From contig JABMCL010001642.1 in NCBI GenBank assembly GCA_018857735.1, positions 43,501-107,500 on the forward strand: a DNA stretch of 64,000 bases. The letters run 5' to 3'. The notes below the pieces were generated by a model that searched no databases, was not told where the DNA came from, and saw only the letters and a program-made list of their open reading frames with translations. Shown here in pieces: positions 1-14,700 of the stretch. Both the position numbers and the translations under genes were made by a program. This DNA comes from Alviniconcha marisindica. Its lineage: Eukaryota; Mollusca; Gastropoda; Provannidae. The first letter of the stretch is position 1; every line of letters starts with the position of its first letter.

Positions 1-62
1 CTACACAAACACACTGTCTTGGTCCCATTCAATGGGCTTGCTGTATGCTTGAAACAACTCAC

Positions 63-167
63 CGTAACGTTTGTGTGGTCATCCTGGTGTTGCCGCAGCG
101 CCCCCAGTAACTGGTCGGCGCATGTGTATGGTACCCACACTGACATGGGACAGTGATCCGACACACC
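63..167 (-). CDS. NUP160: NUP160 exon 32
   Basis: Residues 1369-1403. PMSVWVPYTCADQLLGALRQ aligns with human PMVWLPYSSIDQLLQALGE. Acceptor ttgcag|GGTGTG, donor ACG|gtgagt, phase 0 at both ends. One or more coding exons remain beyond the window. A minisatellite made of this acceptor and exon start abuts the exon. Confidence 0.9.
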
Positions 168-862
168 CTGCAACACAGTACATGTGTATGGTACCCACAC
201 TGACAACACCCTGCAACACAGCACACATGTACCCACACTGACATAGGATCCTGCACACCATGCAACAACACGTGTATGGTACCCACACTGACATGGCACA
301 GTGATCCTACACATCCTGCAACAACATGGTACCCACACTGACATGGCACAGTGATCCTACACACCCTGCAACAACACATGTATGGTACCCACACTGACAT
401 GGCACAGTGACCCTACACACCCTGCAACAACACATGTATGGTACCCACACTGACATGGCACAGTGACCCTACACACCCTGCAACAACATGTGTATGATAC
501 CCACACTGACATGGCACAGTGATCTGACATACCCTGCAACATGTGTATGATACCCACACTGACATGGCACAGTGATCCTACACACTCTGTGATCCTACAC
601 ACTCTGCAACAAAATGTGTATGATACCCACACTGACATGGCACGGTGATCTGACACAACCTGCAACAACACAGTACTCATGAGACACCACACTGCAACAA
701 CAGGGTATGTCTGTATGGTACAGTGTTCCAGCATGACCCCAGAAGCATGCATCTTCTTGAAACAGCTCCACCCCCCACCTCCCATTGTAGCTTCTTGAAG
801 CAGTCCTTCTTAGTCCTGCCCTTTAACTATGCTAAAGATTGCAGCTTCTTGAAGCAGCCTCC

Positions 863-893
<31 letters not shown>

Positions 894-2723
894 ACGATTA
901 TAGCTTCTAGAAGCAGTCTCCCCACCTTTTCCAGCAGAGAAAACAAGAAGAGAAAGATGGTTACCCTGAGACCAAAGACAGGAGCGTCTCGCCCCTGCAG
1001 GACCCCCATCAAAGCATCCAGGTACTCCAACAGCAGCTGAGCAGCTGGCTGCAGCAGGTCATAGTCCAGGTACACGTGCAACAACTGGGAGGCTCCCAGC
1101 ACCTGTTGAGCAAACACCGTACAGGAGTTTTACTTCAAAATCGGGTTGCAGTCAGTAATAAGCATATATCTCAATGTTTACATTGCACTCACTGTAATTT
1201 TTTAGGGACCATAAGGAGCAGAAAGAGAAGAAGAGGAAAGGCAAAAGAAAAGAGTTGTCAAATGACTTCCTACCTTGTAGGAGTTGACAAGCCAGGTTGG
1301 TAAGGGAAAACCCTGCGACAAAAGCTTTTCGCAAACACATCGGTGGTACCTCCCATCCAACTCCTCAAAACACTCCAAGTAGCACTGCAACATCTTCCAC
1401 GCATGGTCTGTGGCGCTGAAAAGCAGTAGCACATCATGTCACTGACGCCATGTCTAACCCATCAACATCAAGTGCATCACAGACAATACTGGCCCGTGCT
1501 GATGTCATGTCTAACCCATCAACATCAAGTGCATCACAGACAATACTGGCCCGTGCTGATGTCATGTCTAACCCATCAACATCAAATGCATCACAGAGAG
1601 TACTGACCTGTGCTGATGTCATGTCTAACCCATCAACATCAAATGCATCACAGACAGTACTGACCTGTGCTGATGCATCAGTCACTCCAACACACTGATT
1701 CACCACACAAACGGCCGTGATCCCTACAGTACCTCCTAGAGGAACCAAATTAAGGATGGAGAGACACAGCCGTCACCACTGCCCCCTTCCACCTTGCATG
1801 TTCGACTTTGCTGCATCTAATCCACATGAACACACAGTTCACTTCCATTGGAGAATAACTTTATGACTCCCTGTGTCTAACAATCACACTTCAACGTTTC
1901 AGATCTGGGGATAAAAGCTCTATGCATCAAGCACTTGTTTGGTTTTGACCTTACTCAATTACACTGAGTATGTCTTGTGGCAAGACTCAGCTGTAGCAAA
2001 GAACAGTGTCTGGGACTGGTGCTTTGGGCCTTGCTGAATGACTGGTGCTTTGGGCCTTGCTGAATGACTGGTGCTTTGGGCCTTGCTGAATGACTGGTGC
2101 TTTGGGCCTTGTTGAATGACTGGTGCTTTGGGCCTTGCTGAATGACACAGACAGTCTTGAAGCAAGACTCACACTGCACTAGCACAAGGCAAAGTCTAGG
2201 ACTGTGGCAAAGGGTAAAGTGTGGGACTGTGGCAAAGGGTAAAGTGTGGGACTGTGGCGAAGGGTAAAGTGTGGGACTGTGGCGAAGGGTAAAGTGTGGG
2301 ACTGTGGCAAAAGGTAAAATGTGGGACTGTGGCAAAGGACAAAGTGTGGGACTGTGGCAAAGGGTAAAGTGTGGGACTGTTTGTGGTACCTGCTGTCTCG
2401 GGACCGAGTACTGGAATGGATGTCATTTTCCCTCAGCCAATCCCACGCCTCTGCTGTTTCGTTGTTGTCTCCCAGCATGAAGTAGGAACTGGAGCGTGCC
2501 AAGCTGACACACCTGTGATCAGGAAAAGGTTCTTGAGCTTCAATACCTGACAACCACACAGGGTCAGCTCAGGACCAATTGCACATTCAAAATTCTTCTA
2601 CACCAGCTCCAAACAAATCACAATTGCAACAATGCTGGCTCACAGTTGTGAACACAACTGTCAAGAGCAAACACAACCATGTCAAAACAGTCCCTATTCA
2701 AGAGCGCAGGTGTCTTTCTCAGC

Positions 2724-2769
<46 letters not shown>

Positions 2770-5700
2770 TGCTTTTTATTGGCATTGTGTGCATGCGAAC
2801 CTTTGTGTGTGTGTGTGTGTGTGATTTTAAGTGCATGTGTTTTTTGCCATGTTTTGCATGAAGTTGTTTGTAAACAATTTTTGTATGTTTTGTAAGCTTG
2901 TATACTACTGATTCGTATAATTATGGATATTTGTGCTTTGTATGTTTTTCTTTAAGCTGTAAAGTGCTTTGAGATTCTGAAAGCGCTCTATAAATTCCCC
3001 TATTATTATTATGATGTTAGATAGAAAACCTTGGGTGGTTGGTGTGGTATAACTTATTGCCTGTGAAAATAATACATGTGGTGTGAGTCACACTGGTCGC
3101 CTTAGGTAATACTAACAGGTGTAGTATGATGTCAAACTGGTAATGCCAGGTAAGAGGTGCGGTATGACTTCAAAGGGCCAACCATAAAGCAGTTGGTTGT
3201 ACTGAGCAGAGAACAGCAAATGATGCTAACATTAAGCAATGGATACATTTCAGCATGACGCTAACGTCAAGCAATGGATACATTTCAGCACCATGCTAAC
3301 ATTATGCAATGGATACACTTCAGCATGATACTACAGTTAAGCAATGGATTCATTTCAGAACGATACTACCGTCAAGCAAAGGATACATTTCAGCACCATG
3401 CTAACATTATGCAATGGATACACTTCAGCACGATACTAACATTAAACAATGGATACATTTCAGCATGACGCTAACGTCAAGCAACGGATACATTTCAGCA
3501 CCATGCTAACATTATGCAATGGATACACTTCAGCACGATGCTAACATTAAGCAATGGATACACTTCAGCATGATACTAAAGTTAAGCAATGGATTCATTT
3601 CAGAACGATACTAACGTCAAGCAATGGATACATTTCTATAACCGCTAGTGCAGAACCTGGGTGAACACATGCATTCAGTTAACCACAGCTGTTTGCTCTG
3701 ACAAGAGGTTTGTCAAACTATGACAGCAGGTGTATCGGGGCATGACAATTACGGCTTACCTGAGTGAGAGAGAAGTGAAGACAGTATGCAGCTGCAGACC
3801 GTAAGCTTGACACACAATGACAGCCATGTCATAGAGTCCATTGTTCACTAGCATCCCAACCATTTCATCTGCTCCTGGTGTTGGACCTAAAAAATATATA
3901 TAATAAAACACAACTGTAAAACGGACAGTCCTAATATACAATGATCATATCAAATGGCAAAACAACAAGATTTAGTAAATTAAATATGAATTCCCCACTG
4001 GACATTTTCTATATTTGAGAAAATTAGCAGACTCCAAATTGTTCTCTTTGTAACCATGCTGATGAAACAACATTACACATTTGGGACTGTCCAAAAATAC
4101 AAGAATACAGGCTTGACATGCAAATATGGCTTCATACTAATTTCACACACTGTAACAATGTAACTTTTACAAGTCACAGCTGGCAGATCAGTGTTTGGAC
4201 TTACTCCTACTTATGGGAAACTATCTTTTTTACTAAATTCTCATGGTATTCCATCTGACTGACAATTAGAAGAATGTACCTCATGACCATCCTGACAATG
4301 ACAAACTCTTCAAAATCAGGCCTTTATTCAAACACCTGCAAGTGATATTCTCCACGGTGTATAGGTCAATGCAAAAGTTAAATTTGTCCACGGATGAAAT
4401 GATGATGCCCTGGTGTACGATACCTTTGAACAGTGTGTCCCCAGTAAACCAACCAGAGACAGACTCTAAAACTTTACATGTTTTGTGAAACTGAAAGCGC
4501 TCCTTGTGTGTGCAGGACAGAAGTAACTGCACGCTGTTAGAAAAGGAGAAAGCAAAGAAAAGGAGCACGGCGCGAATGTAATCAGGAGACTGGCTGAACA
4601 TTTTCATGGTGATGGCCACACAGTAAGGAAGTAACTGATAAACCAGCTGTTTCCATGGTAAGGACCACATAGTAAGGAAGTAACTGATAAACCTGCTGTT
4701 TCCACCGTAAGGACCACACAGTAAGGAAGTCACGGATAAACCTGCTGACTGTTTCCATGGTAAGGACCACACAGTAAGGAAGTCACGGATAAACCTGCTG
4801 ACTGTTTCCATGGTAAGGACCACACAGTAAGGAAGTCACGGATAAACCTGCTGACTGTTTCCATGGTAAGGACCACACAGTAAGGAAGTCACGGATAAAC
4901 CTGCTGATTGTTTCCATGGTAAGGGCCACATAGTAAGAGAGTAACTGATAAACCAGCTGTTTCCATGGTAAGGGCCACACAGTAAGGAAGTAACCGATAA
5001 AGAAGCTGACTGTTTCCATGGTAAGGGCCACATGGTAAGAGTCACACAGTAAGGAAGTAACTGATAAACCAGACCAAAATTACCCCATTCTGCATGCATT
5101 TCCAATGTCAAACTTCCATCAGTAACTCCTCAGAAGTCACCCAAACCCCTTCTTCCATCCACCACAGGACAAGGAGGACATTCTTCTTGTCCATTCAGCA
5201 GGCAACTGAATCTATACTTGTCATTGTTACCATTGTTTGTTGTCATCATGTCACAGAAATATGAAGACAGAAAGTACTTGATAAACAAGACAAAAAACTG
5301 TTAGCTTAAAGGTAGTAACAATTCTTCTGATTATTTTAAACACTGTCACTGACGACATATACACAAGATGACAGAACCCCAGGCTCCCATTGCCTAGAAT
5401 GTACCCGATCACTTCAAACATGTCTTCCCTTTATCTGGTCTCAAAATTAAAACTGAACATTTTTTTTTTAAATGGGAGAAATAGAGGAGCGAACGTCAAA
5501 ATCCTACACTTACCTGAGGCCAGAGCTGGGTCTGTGTTTTTGCGGATGAGGCGCAGACGAGCGTCCAGGAGGAGGTAGTCCTTCTCCAGATGACGCAGCT
5601 CCACGATCTGCACCTTTCTCTTGCCTGGAGACACACGAGTGGGATAATAATACTTTCTGAGCAGCACAACATCCTGCCCATGTGCACACCCGTACCCATG

Positions 5701-8700
5701 CCACACGCAAGTAATACACAATCTGCAACACTAAATTCAACAGGCCAGAGCTGGCTTGCAGTGAGAGAGGAAGTGGCTGCTGCCTATGAAAAAGAATGTT
5801 TTGCATCAATCACTGGTGCACAGCTGTCGTTCAGCTTCCACGATGGATAAGCAAATGAGGGAGTGAAACATGGCTGCACCAGCCCCAGGCAGTCCTCCAC
5901 TTTGGCTACACTCAAACACAGATAAGAGTACACTTAAAAAGAAAAAGAAAAAAGGTTGTATTTTGAAAAAAGGTTTGAGTGTTTTCAGCCACAGACCAGG
6001 GGCAGTGTTTTTCACTGACATCATTTTTGCCACCATGGGCCACTGAAAAGTCCAAGTGGCAATACTGGTAGTATGTAGAAGATAGTTTGGAAACAGAAAA
6101 CTCCACTATGCTGGACTCAGATTTGTATTTCGACAGGAACTCTGTTCCCTCACTGCTTTGGCATTTCTCCATTAATTCTTTTCCGTTTCATGTCGTTCTC
6201 AGTAAAAATCATCTGAAAACAATTTCAACACAGTTTCCAGAAATGCTTGCAACTGGGATCAGCTGGGTTGCACCCACTGATGCTCCAAATGAGCGACAAG
6301 AACTTCTTATCCATGCTGGTGGCAGGTTGAGACAGCACAGTAAACATCGGCTGATGACCTGGTCATGGCTGAAAAACTGATCAGCCAGTTGGCTTCGGCC
6401 ACATCGCAAAGACTTCATGCAACCTGACTTACCTGGTGACTTCAAGGAAGTAAAGCCCGAGCAGTTTCTTGGCAAAGTGACATCACAGTATATTAAGAAC
6501 AGCGTTTACCTGTGTACACGTTGCCGGGCCACAGCAAGTGCTCAGCTGTTACCTGCATACAGTGACCTGGCCCCAAGGTGTTACTTGCATACAGTGACCT
6601 GGCCCCAAGGTGTTACTTGCATACAGTGACCTGGCCCCAAGGTGTTACCCGCATACAGTGACCTGGCCCCAAGGTGTTACTTGCATACAGTGACCTGGCC
6701 CCAAGGTGTTACCCGCATACAGTGACCTGGCCCCAAGGTGTTACCTGCATACAGTGACCTGGCCCCAAGGGGTTACCTGCATACAGTGACCTGGCCCCAA
6801 GGTGTTACCTGCATACAGTGACCTGGCCCCAAGGGGTTACCTGCATACAGTAACCTGGCCCCAAGGTGTTACCTGCATACAGAGACCTGGCCCCAAGGTG
6901 TTACCTGCATACAGTGACCTGGCCCCAAGGTGTTACCCGCATACAGTGACCTGGCCCCAAGGTGTTACCTGCATACAGTGACCTGGCCCCAAGGTGTTAC
7001 CTGCATACAGTGACCTGGCCCCAAGGTGTTACCCGCATACAGTGACCTGGCCCCAAGGTGTTACCTGCATACAGTGACCTGGCCCCAAGGTGTTACCCGC
7101 ATACAGTGACCTGGCCCCAAGGTGTTACCCGCATACAGTGACCTGGCCCCAAGGTGTTACTTGCATACAGTGACCTGGCCCCAAGGTGTTACCCGCATAC
7201 AGTGACCTGGCCCCAAGGTGTTACCTGCATACAGTGATCAGGGTCCCAAGCTGATACAGCATGGAACAATGCTTTACGCTGGAAGACTGAGAAAAAGTTG
7301 GAAGCTGAGGCACATACCCTGGGCAGGCTGTTTCTCCACCCCATCCACAGAGTGTTTGGGACTGTCGCCACCCCCTCTGTGCATCAGCGATGCCTGCACG
7401 GAAACAATGTCCGTCTTTCACAAAATATGACACGCACAAGAATAACATTCACTTCTGTAACTTCAGCTGCAGTTTTGCACGTTGTTTGCTGCAAGGTTGA
7501 ACAGGATTGGGAAAAAAGACGGTATGACTTTTTCTGACACAGCCAATCTCAAAATGTATTGCTGCTACTTCAAAGGCACACCTTATTCAATGATGCAATC
7601 TGTCTTGTACAGTACTGGGGGACCTGTCATCAAACTAATATCTGCAGCTCCAAGCCAAGCAGCACAGGTGCCACACCCCAGGTGAACTCCGGCTGAGCAA
7701 GCTTCAAGACCATAAACTTCCTCCCTTGCCAAGCAGCTTATTTCAGGAGGTTTTCACAGCGCTGGTGTACAGTACTGGGCACGTACAGGCAGCATCGAGA
7801 CTCTACCATCTACCTACCCACACACTACTGGTGTACTGGGCATGTACAGGCAGTATCAAGACTACCCCCTCCCTCCCTACCTACACAGTACTGGTGTACT
7901 GGGCATTTACAGGCAGTATCAAGACTACCCCCTCCCTACCCACACAGTACTGGTGTACTGGGCATACTGGGTGATTCAGGCGGGGTTGTTAACTCCCTTG
8001 ACTTTTGTCCGGCATTGCTTAAGTCCCTTGGCTGCTTTTACTTCCAGTGCATACTTTCTTCACTATGGTAGGTGGTGACAGTGAATTTGCAAATTTTACA
8101 CTGCCAACTTTAAAGGCATAATGTGTCTGGCAATAAGCAATAACTTGTTGCTCGTACTATAGGATGCCCCAAAACGCATTTTTTCTATGAACTCCCGATC
8201 TTCTGGTCAGGCAAAAAAGACGCAACAGTATTGGCATTTGTACTACTTTGCGATTCTAGGTTCAACTTCCACTGCTATATACAGCGTGAAGCAACGCCTA
8301 CTCAGAAATCGGCCCGGGAGTGCGCTGCGACCTCTAGCGACTTCTTGCGCGAAAGATTACAAAGCGCATTCACTCTAGCAAACCAGCTTCGCTGAATCGC
8401 CCAATACAGGCAGTATCAAGACTGCCCCCTCTCTACCCACACAGCCTCCCTCTGTGCTGCGGAGTACAGGTCTGGCCATCCAGTTGCTCTTTGGTTGTAC
8501 ACACTGCAAAACCTATAAAATAACAACAGTAATGATATCCTCTGTACACCTTCCCCCCTCAATAAACAAACAACAAAACGCAAGGAGTTCAGATACCAAT
8601 CTTCAAGACCCCACGTCATGCAGTACAGGTCTGACATTCCCAGGCTGCACCCCCCCCCCCCCCCCAAATCCTGGCATACTTGGGTTGCACCAGCCTCAGA

Positions 8701-11700
8701 AAGTACACCCCACCCCCCCCCTTTACTTGGGTTGCACCAGCCTCAGAAAGTACCCCCCCCCCCCCCAATAAATCCAGGCATACTTGGGTTCACCAGCTTC
8801 AGACCCCCCCCACACACACAATCCAGGCATAGTTGGGTTGCACCAGCCTCAGGACACCCCTCCCCCCACCCACCCACCCAAAAAAACAATCCAGGCATAC
8901 TTGGGTTGCACCAGCTTCAGGACGTACCCCCCCCCCCCCATCCAATCAGAATTGCTGAGCCGACTGACCTCCATGCTGTGCAGCAGGGGTTGGACGATCC
9001 AGGCGTACTCGGGCTGCACCAGTCTGAGGGTGTTCATGGCCACCAGGTAGCACTGGGCCTGGCGCTGCAGAGCCTTCACCCCAGACATCTCTCGCCCCAA
9101 CCGCAGTCCGTGCTCGTACATCACGCTGGCCGCTGCACGGGGAGGGAGGCCGTGGTCATCAACTCTATGCCTTGCTAACAGCTCCACCACATGCTCGTTA
9201 CACTGACCATCAACATCAACACCACCAATCAAAATGGTGAATGAAAACTAACCACGAAAAATTGAGAGAAAAAATAACTGTGTAGGCAATGTACATTCAA
9301 AATGGGAAAGTCGGGCATGAATGTGAACCAGCCCGAAATCTGTTTCTGAAAAACAGAACCGTGTTGTTGCTTGGACCAGGGCCCCACCAAAAAACCCACC
9401 CAATCTGTGCGTGTTCACACACTTGGATCTCAAAGTCACCCTTTAGTATTTACACACTTGGATCTCAGTCACCCTTTAGTATTCACATACTAGGATCTCA
9501 AAATCACCCGTTTATTCTGTGCTTCTTTACTCGCAGCTTGGAGCAGCCTTCATGTTTACTGTTGTAAGATCTCCCGGATTCTAAATTTGATGGTTAAAGT
9601 ACTCACAAAAAATGGGGAGCCAAACATATTTTTCAGTTTGGTTAAATTGCAATGCTTTTGTCTTGATCGCAGAATATGTCGTGTGTGCTGTTGTTGTTTT
9701 TGTTTGTCCTCCCCAAATAAGGATAACATTTAAAAAAATTGGAAGGGCACGAAAAAATACCCTTTGAAACTGCAAGACACGGGTGAGCCTAACCCCTAAA
9801 ATGTGAAAAATGGGGAGCCCCACACAGACTGATCTGATACAAACAAATGTCATTACTGTCATACAGAGTTCAAATGCTTTAGTTTAAATCGTCAGTTTTG
9901 AGTTTTTGCCAAACCTGAACACATATCAATGAAAACTCTCCATTCAACAGTCCACACAAAAACCTTCTCCACTCTTTTCCAGGCTTGGAAAAAAAAACAC
10001 CAAAACACAAAGCTCCAGGTGAGTGTTTTTTTTTTAACTCTGAAAGCTGCTGTATTGACTACGAACCAAGACTGCTGTCACGCCCAAGACCTACCTTTGC
10101 GCAGGTTGTTTCTGTAGACGTGGAAGGAGTAAAGGAGGTTGTAGTAGTTGTGGGTTGTCAGATCCACAGAGCGTGCCCGGCTCTCCAAGACTGCAACTAC
10201 CTGGGGAGGAAGCAACTGCTGCTGTACAAGCTCCGCTACTGATCTCCATCTGGCAGGCCTCAGGCATGTACTGTGCTGTGTACACCCACCACACAAAACA
10301 AAGCCTGAACCAACTTCTCTACCCAGCCTGCAGAGCAACCATGATCACCTCGGGACATGCCCAACCGCTCCCCACAACCACAAACCTCTTGCAGTCATGC
10401 AAGACCTGTGCCGTTAAAGTTAAAGGGAAATAACTGTTGGGTAACCCTTGAGCTGGTCAGGCTTTCAATTTTTATTCCAGCAGGTTTCTTCCAGAATTTT
10501 TTGGTACTAAAACCCAACTCGATTTGCTGAATTTCCGGCTTCAGGCCACATGTACTATTGCTCTTGCTAAGACCAGTTTCTCTTCAAGCACTTTACCAGT
10601 ATCTAATCCATCACAACTATGAACACACATCCATTCTTAACAACCCCTCCCCACTCCATCTTGTAACACATGGTACACACACACCTCGTCTTCCAGGTCC
10701 TTGTATGGGAACTCCACCAAGGCCTGCAGCTCCCCTCTCTCACTGAGCACGACGAGCAGCTGGCGCAGGCAGTCCTTGCGGCGCGAGGGGTCGGGGTTGG
10801 CCATCATGGCCGTGAAGGCCTCCTGGTTGTGACCCAACTCCAGTTGCTGCTTGAACACCTTGGACTGCAACGTCGCCTGCAAGCACACCAACAGCCACAC
10901 CAACTGGGGATTAGTCACAGCATGACCAGGAGGGAGAGAGAAACAGAGCTCAGAATGAAAGGCTGTGACTTCAACATCGCCCGCAAGCACGCCAACATCC
11001 ACACCAACAGACTAGTTACAGCAGGAGCGGGGGGGAAGCTCAGAATATAAGAGTGTGACTGCAACATCGCCCGCAATCACACCAACAGACTAGTCACAGC
11101 AGGACCATGGGGAGAGAGACAAAGCATGGAATGAAGGGCTGTGACTGCAACATCGCCTGCAAGCGCACCAACATCCACACCAACAGACTAGTCACAGCAG
11201 GACCACGGGGAGAGAGACAAAGCATGGAATGAAGGGCTGTGACTGCAACATCGCCTGCCACACCAACAGACTAGTCACAGCAGGACCACGGGGAGAAAGA
11301 CAAAGCATGGAATGAAGGGCTGTGACTGCAACATCGCCTGCAAGCGCACCAACATCCACACCAACAGACTAGTCACAGCAGGACCACGGGGAGAGAGACA
11401 AAGCATGGAATGAAGGGCTGTGACTGCAACATTGCCTGCAAGCACACCAACATCCACACCAACAGACTAGTCACAGCAGGACCACGGGGGAGAGACAAAG
11501 CATGGAATGAAGGGCTGTGACTGCAACATCGCCTGCAAGCACACCAACATCCACACCAACAGACTAGTCACAGCAGGACCACGGGGAGAGAGACAAAGCA
11601 TGGAATGAAGGGCTGTGACTGCAACATTGCCTGCAAGCACACCAACAGACTAGTCACAGCAGGACCACGGGGGAGAGGAAAAAAGCTCAGAATGAAAGGC

Positions 11701-14700
11701 TGTGACTGCAACATCGCCCGCAAGCACGCCAACAGATTAGTCACAGCAGGACCAGGGGGGAGAGAAACAAAGCTTGGAATGAAGGGCTGTGACTGCAGCG
11801 TCACCTGCAAGCACACCAACAGCCACTGCAGCAGAAGACTAATCATGATGGAGTTGGGTGGTCACCTGGAAATGTTAGGAACTATCACAGAAGGAACAAG
11901 GGAGAAAGAAGCTTGGAATGAAGGGCTATGACTGCAACGTTGCCCATCAGTATACTAACAGCCGCTGCAGCAGAAAATTAACCCACTTGGCCCCGGACCA
12001 GCCGCTGCCCTTTCGCTACGAAATCCCTTGTGAAGGGAAGTAACTGTGTCAAATGATTCCGGTATACAACTTTAAAAATCAATAATAAACACCAAACGAA
12101 AGTTTCAGCTCACTTCTTATTTTTCCCAGTTTGCGAAAACAGTGTTCTTGTATATCCAACAGGTTTCAATTTTTTTCACTAAAAAATAAAAGCATAAAAA
12201 AAGAAGAAATCCCAAGTCAGAAATATCTGCATGTGAATGTCGGGTTTTGGGGGCCTACGGGGTATCCGACTTAGCAAAATTTTCAGTTTGAATTTCCAAA
12301 GATGAAGCTCCTTAAGTTTGTTAGGGTGCCCACAGTAAGTGACTAAGCCAAATTTGCAGTTCAAATCTCAAAGGACGAAGCTCCGACGCCATTGCTAACA
12401 GTAGGGCATTTGTTTATTTTCAGCCATCTATCATGTGTCCACCTCACAACTTTGGAAATTCACAGCGTCTCTCAAACAAATGACATCGCCGGAAGTAGTA
12501 AACAATTGCGGAAACGAGGCTACAAGTCTCGCGAGAATCCCGTTCCTATTTGCATAAGCCGAGATGCTAGTATGGAGTGTCTACTAGCTGGCTGCTACCG
12601 GGTGGTCTGGGGTTTCGCGGTAAGGAAAAAGAGCGGGTGGTGATGGGCGGTCTGGGGCCAAGTGGGTTAATGATGAAAGGACCACCTAGAAACAGGAACT
12701 TACAGCAGGAACTTACAGCAGGACCAAGCGAGAGAGGCAGAGAATAAAACAAAAACAACAACAAATCTTGGCACGAAGAGCAGTGAAGGAAAACCTAAGG
12801 AACCAACAGAACCAGCCACAAAGCAATTAAGGAAAACCTAAGGAACCAACAGAACCAACCACCAAGCAGTGAAGGAAAACTTCCGGAACCAACAGAACAA
12901 GCCACAAAGCAAGTAAGGCCCTCACCACATTGGGGTCATCATAGTCGGCCAGACAGATGGCCTGGTTCGCCAGGGAGATGACCATGTCGGCCATGCCGTA
13001 CTCCTCAAACTGACTGATGACCTTGAGGTAGTAGGTGATGGTCAGCTGCCGGTGGCTGCCTTCTGCGCCCTGCAGGAGCTTCTGGGCCAGGAAGGTTTCC
13101 GTGGCGATGCCTTCACTGGCGCTAATGAAGCACTGACCAGCTTTGTGAGGCTCACTGCAAACACAAAATGGTGTTATGGCTATGTCTTTGCAACAGTAAC
13201 TGAGTGACTCTCCCAAAAACATTCTAACCAGTTTCATTTACACCCCACCCACCTCTCACCTGATGTAACACAGCATGACAAAACAACACATGGGGCAATG
13301 TAAATGAACACGACTGACAATCTGGATATTCAACCTCTGGTCACTGTGAAAGTCACAACCATCAATCCGCAAGTAAAGGTCAGATTCACTGTTGATGTGA
13401 CGCATACCACTTATTGTCTGAAGAGGACTGGGTGAGAAAAAAAAAAGGAAAGGTTTTTAAATTGGACAGAGACAGAATTCCTTGCAGTAGGTAAACCGTG
13501 AAAGGTTGTTGTTACTTATTACATGTGCAATGTGAAAATCTCCAAAAGCTCTGGACTTTCAACAGAAGTCTGAGAGTTCTGCATCCGTCCTAGTCAGACA
13601 CTGAAAAAAGAACAAAGACAATGAAGCATGAGACGGCGCATCACAAGCAGCACTCACTCGAAGTACAGGTAGGACAGCCCCAGGAAGAACATGGCGGCGG
13701 CATCATTCCAAGTGCACCACGACCGGAGCAAACGCACATACTCCTGCAGAGCCATGTACTGACACGACCCTGCCAGAAATTCTGGGAAAATTGTCTCATC
13801 ACTCAGAGGCCAGCTGAAGCGCAGGTCAAGGAGCAAATCCCCATCAAGTGAAAGCAAAGGTAGGAAGCAAGATTTAAACCTGTTTTAAATTATTGTAACA
13901 TCTCAATTTTTTGTAACAGTTATTTTATGTGCTGTTTTACAAGTACTTGTTTTACATTAGTGTAATTTATTATGCATTATGCAATTGCTTGTATATGATG
14001 TTAGTAAATGTAAATGGTATATAATCATGTACATGTATGTGAACAAGTGCACTGAGGTTGCTCCATGGGGAATAGCGCTATAGAAAATTAATGTATTCTT
14101 ATTATTATTAAGATAACAGCAAGGCTTTTGCTGAAAAATACGAGGGGGTGGGGGCGCTCTGCCCCTTCCATCAACAATCTGCCAATTTTCTCTCTCCATC
14201 AAAGCACATAATTTTGTACACTCTCGAGCTGGAATGAGCCTAGTTTGACCAGTCTTTTGAGCTGAAGGTACACATATATTTAACCCCTTCACTGCCTTGG
14301 CATGTAAAATTTCCGGGCTGCAAGCGCATGGACATCCCTGCAAACAGTCTATTTTTCTGGTTCTGCATCACATCTGCTTTCAATGCTATGCGCTTTGATG
14401 AAAATCTTTTTACATGCCAGCGTGAAAAATAAAATAAAAAGGGTTACGAATTTCGCACTTTTAATGGTCGTTTTCAAGTGACTCCAGGGCAGTGAAGGGG
14501 TTAATGCCAGAAACATTCTGAAAGGTTAAAAAAGAAGAAGTGATTCTTCACAATATCAGCACAAGATACCCAGATTGCTTATCACCTTCAGTTGCTTTCC
14601 ACAAATCACCTGCTTTGCACACCTCCAATGCAACAATGTTTTTCCAAATAGCAACTTGTTTCTTCTTATTGGTCCATTTCATCCCCTCACCCAAACAACA

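Noticed and set aside
1439..1690. Exon-derived origin for the 57-bp minisatellite near exon 30
   Set aside because: Compared by eye with exons 28-31; no convincing match, so it is not counted with the acceptor-derived arrays.
4281..4823. 180-codon minus-strand open frame in intron 27
   Set aside because: Made of a minisatellite lacking stops fused to the antisense of a LINE remnant; no NUP160 residues are missing at this point.
6545..7245. Regular direct repeats resembling a CRISPR array
   Set aside because: Head-to-tail minisatellite without unique spacers in a eukaryotic intron.
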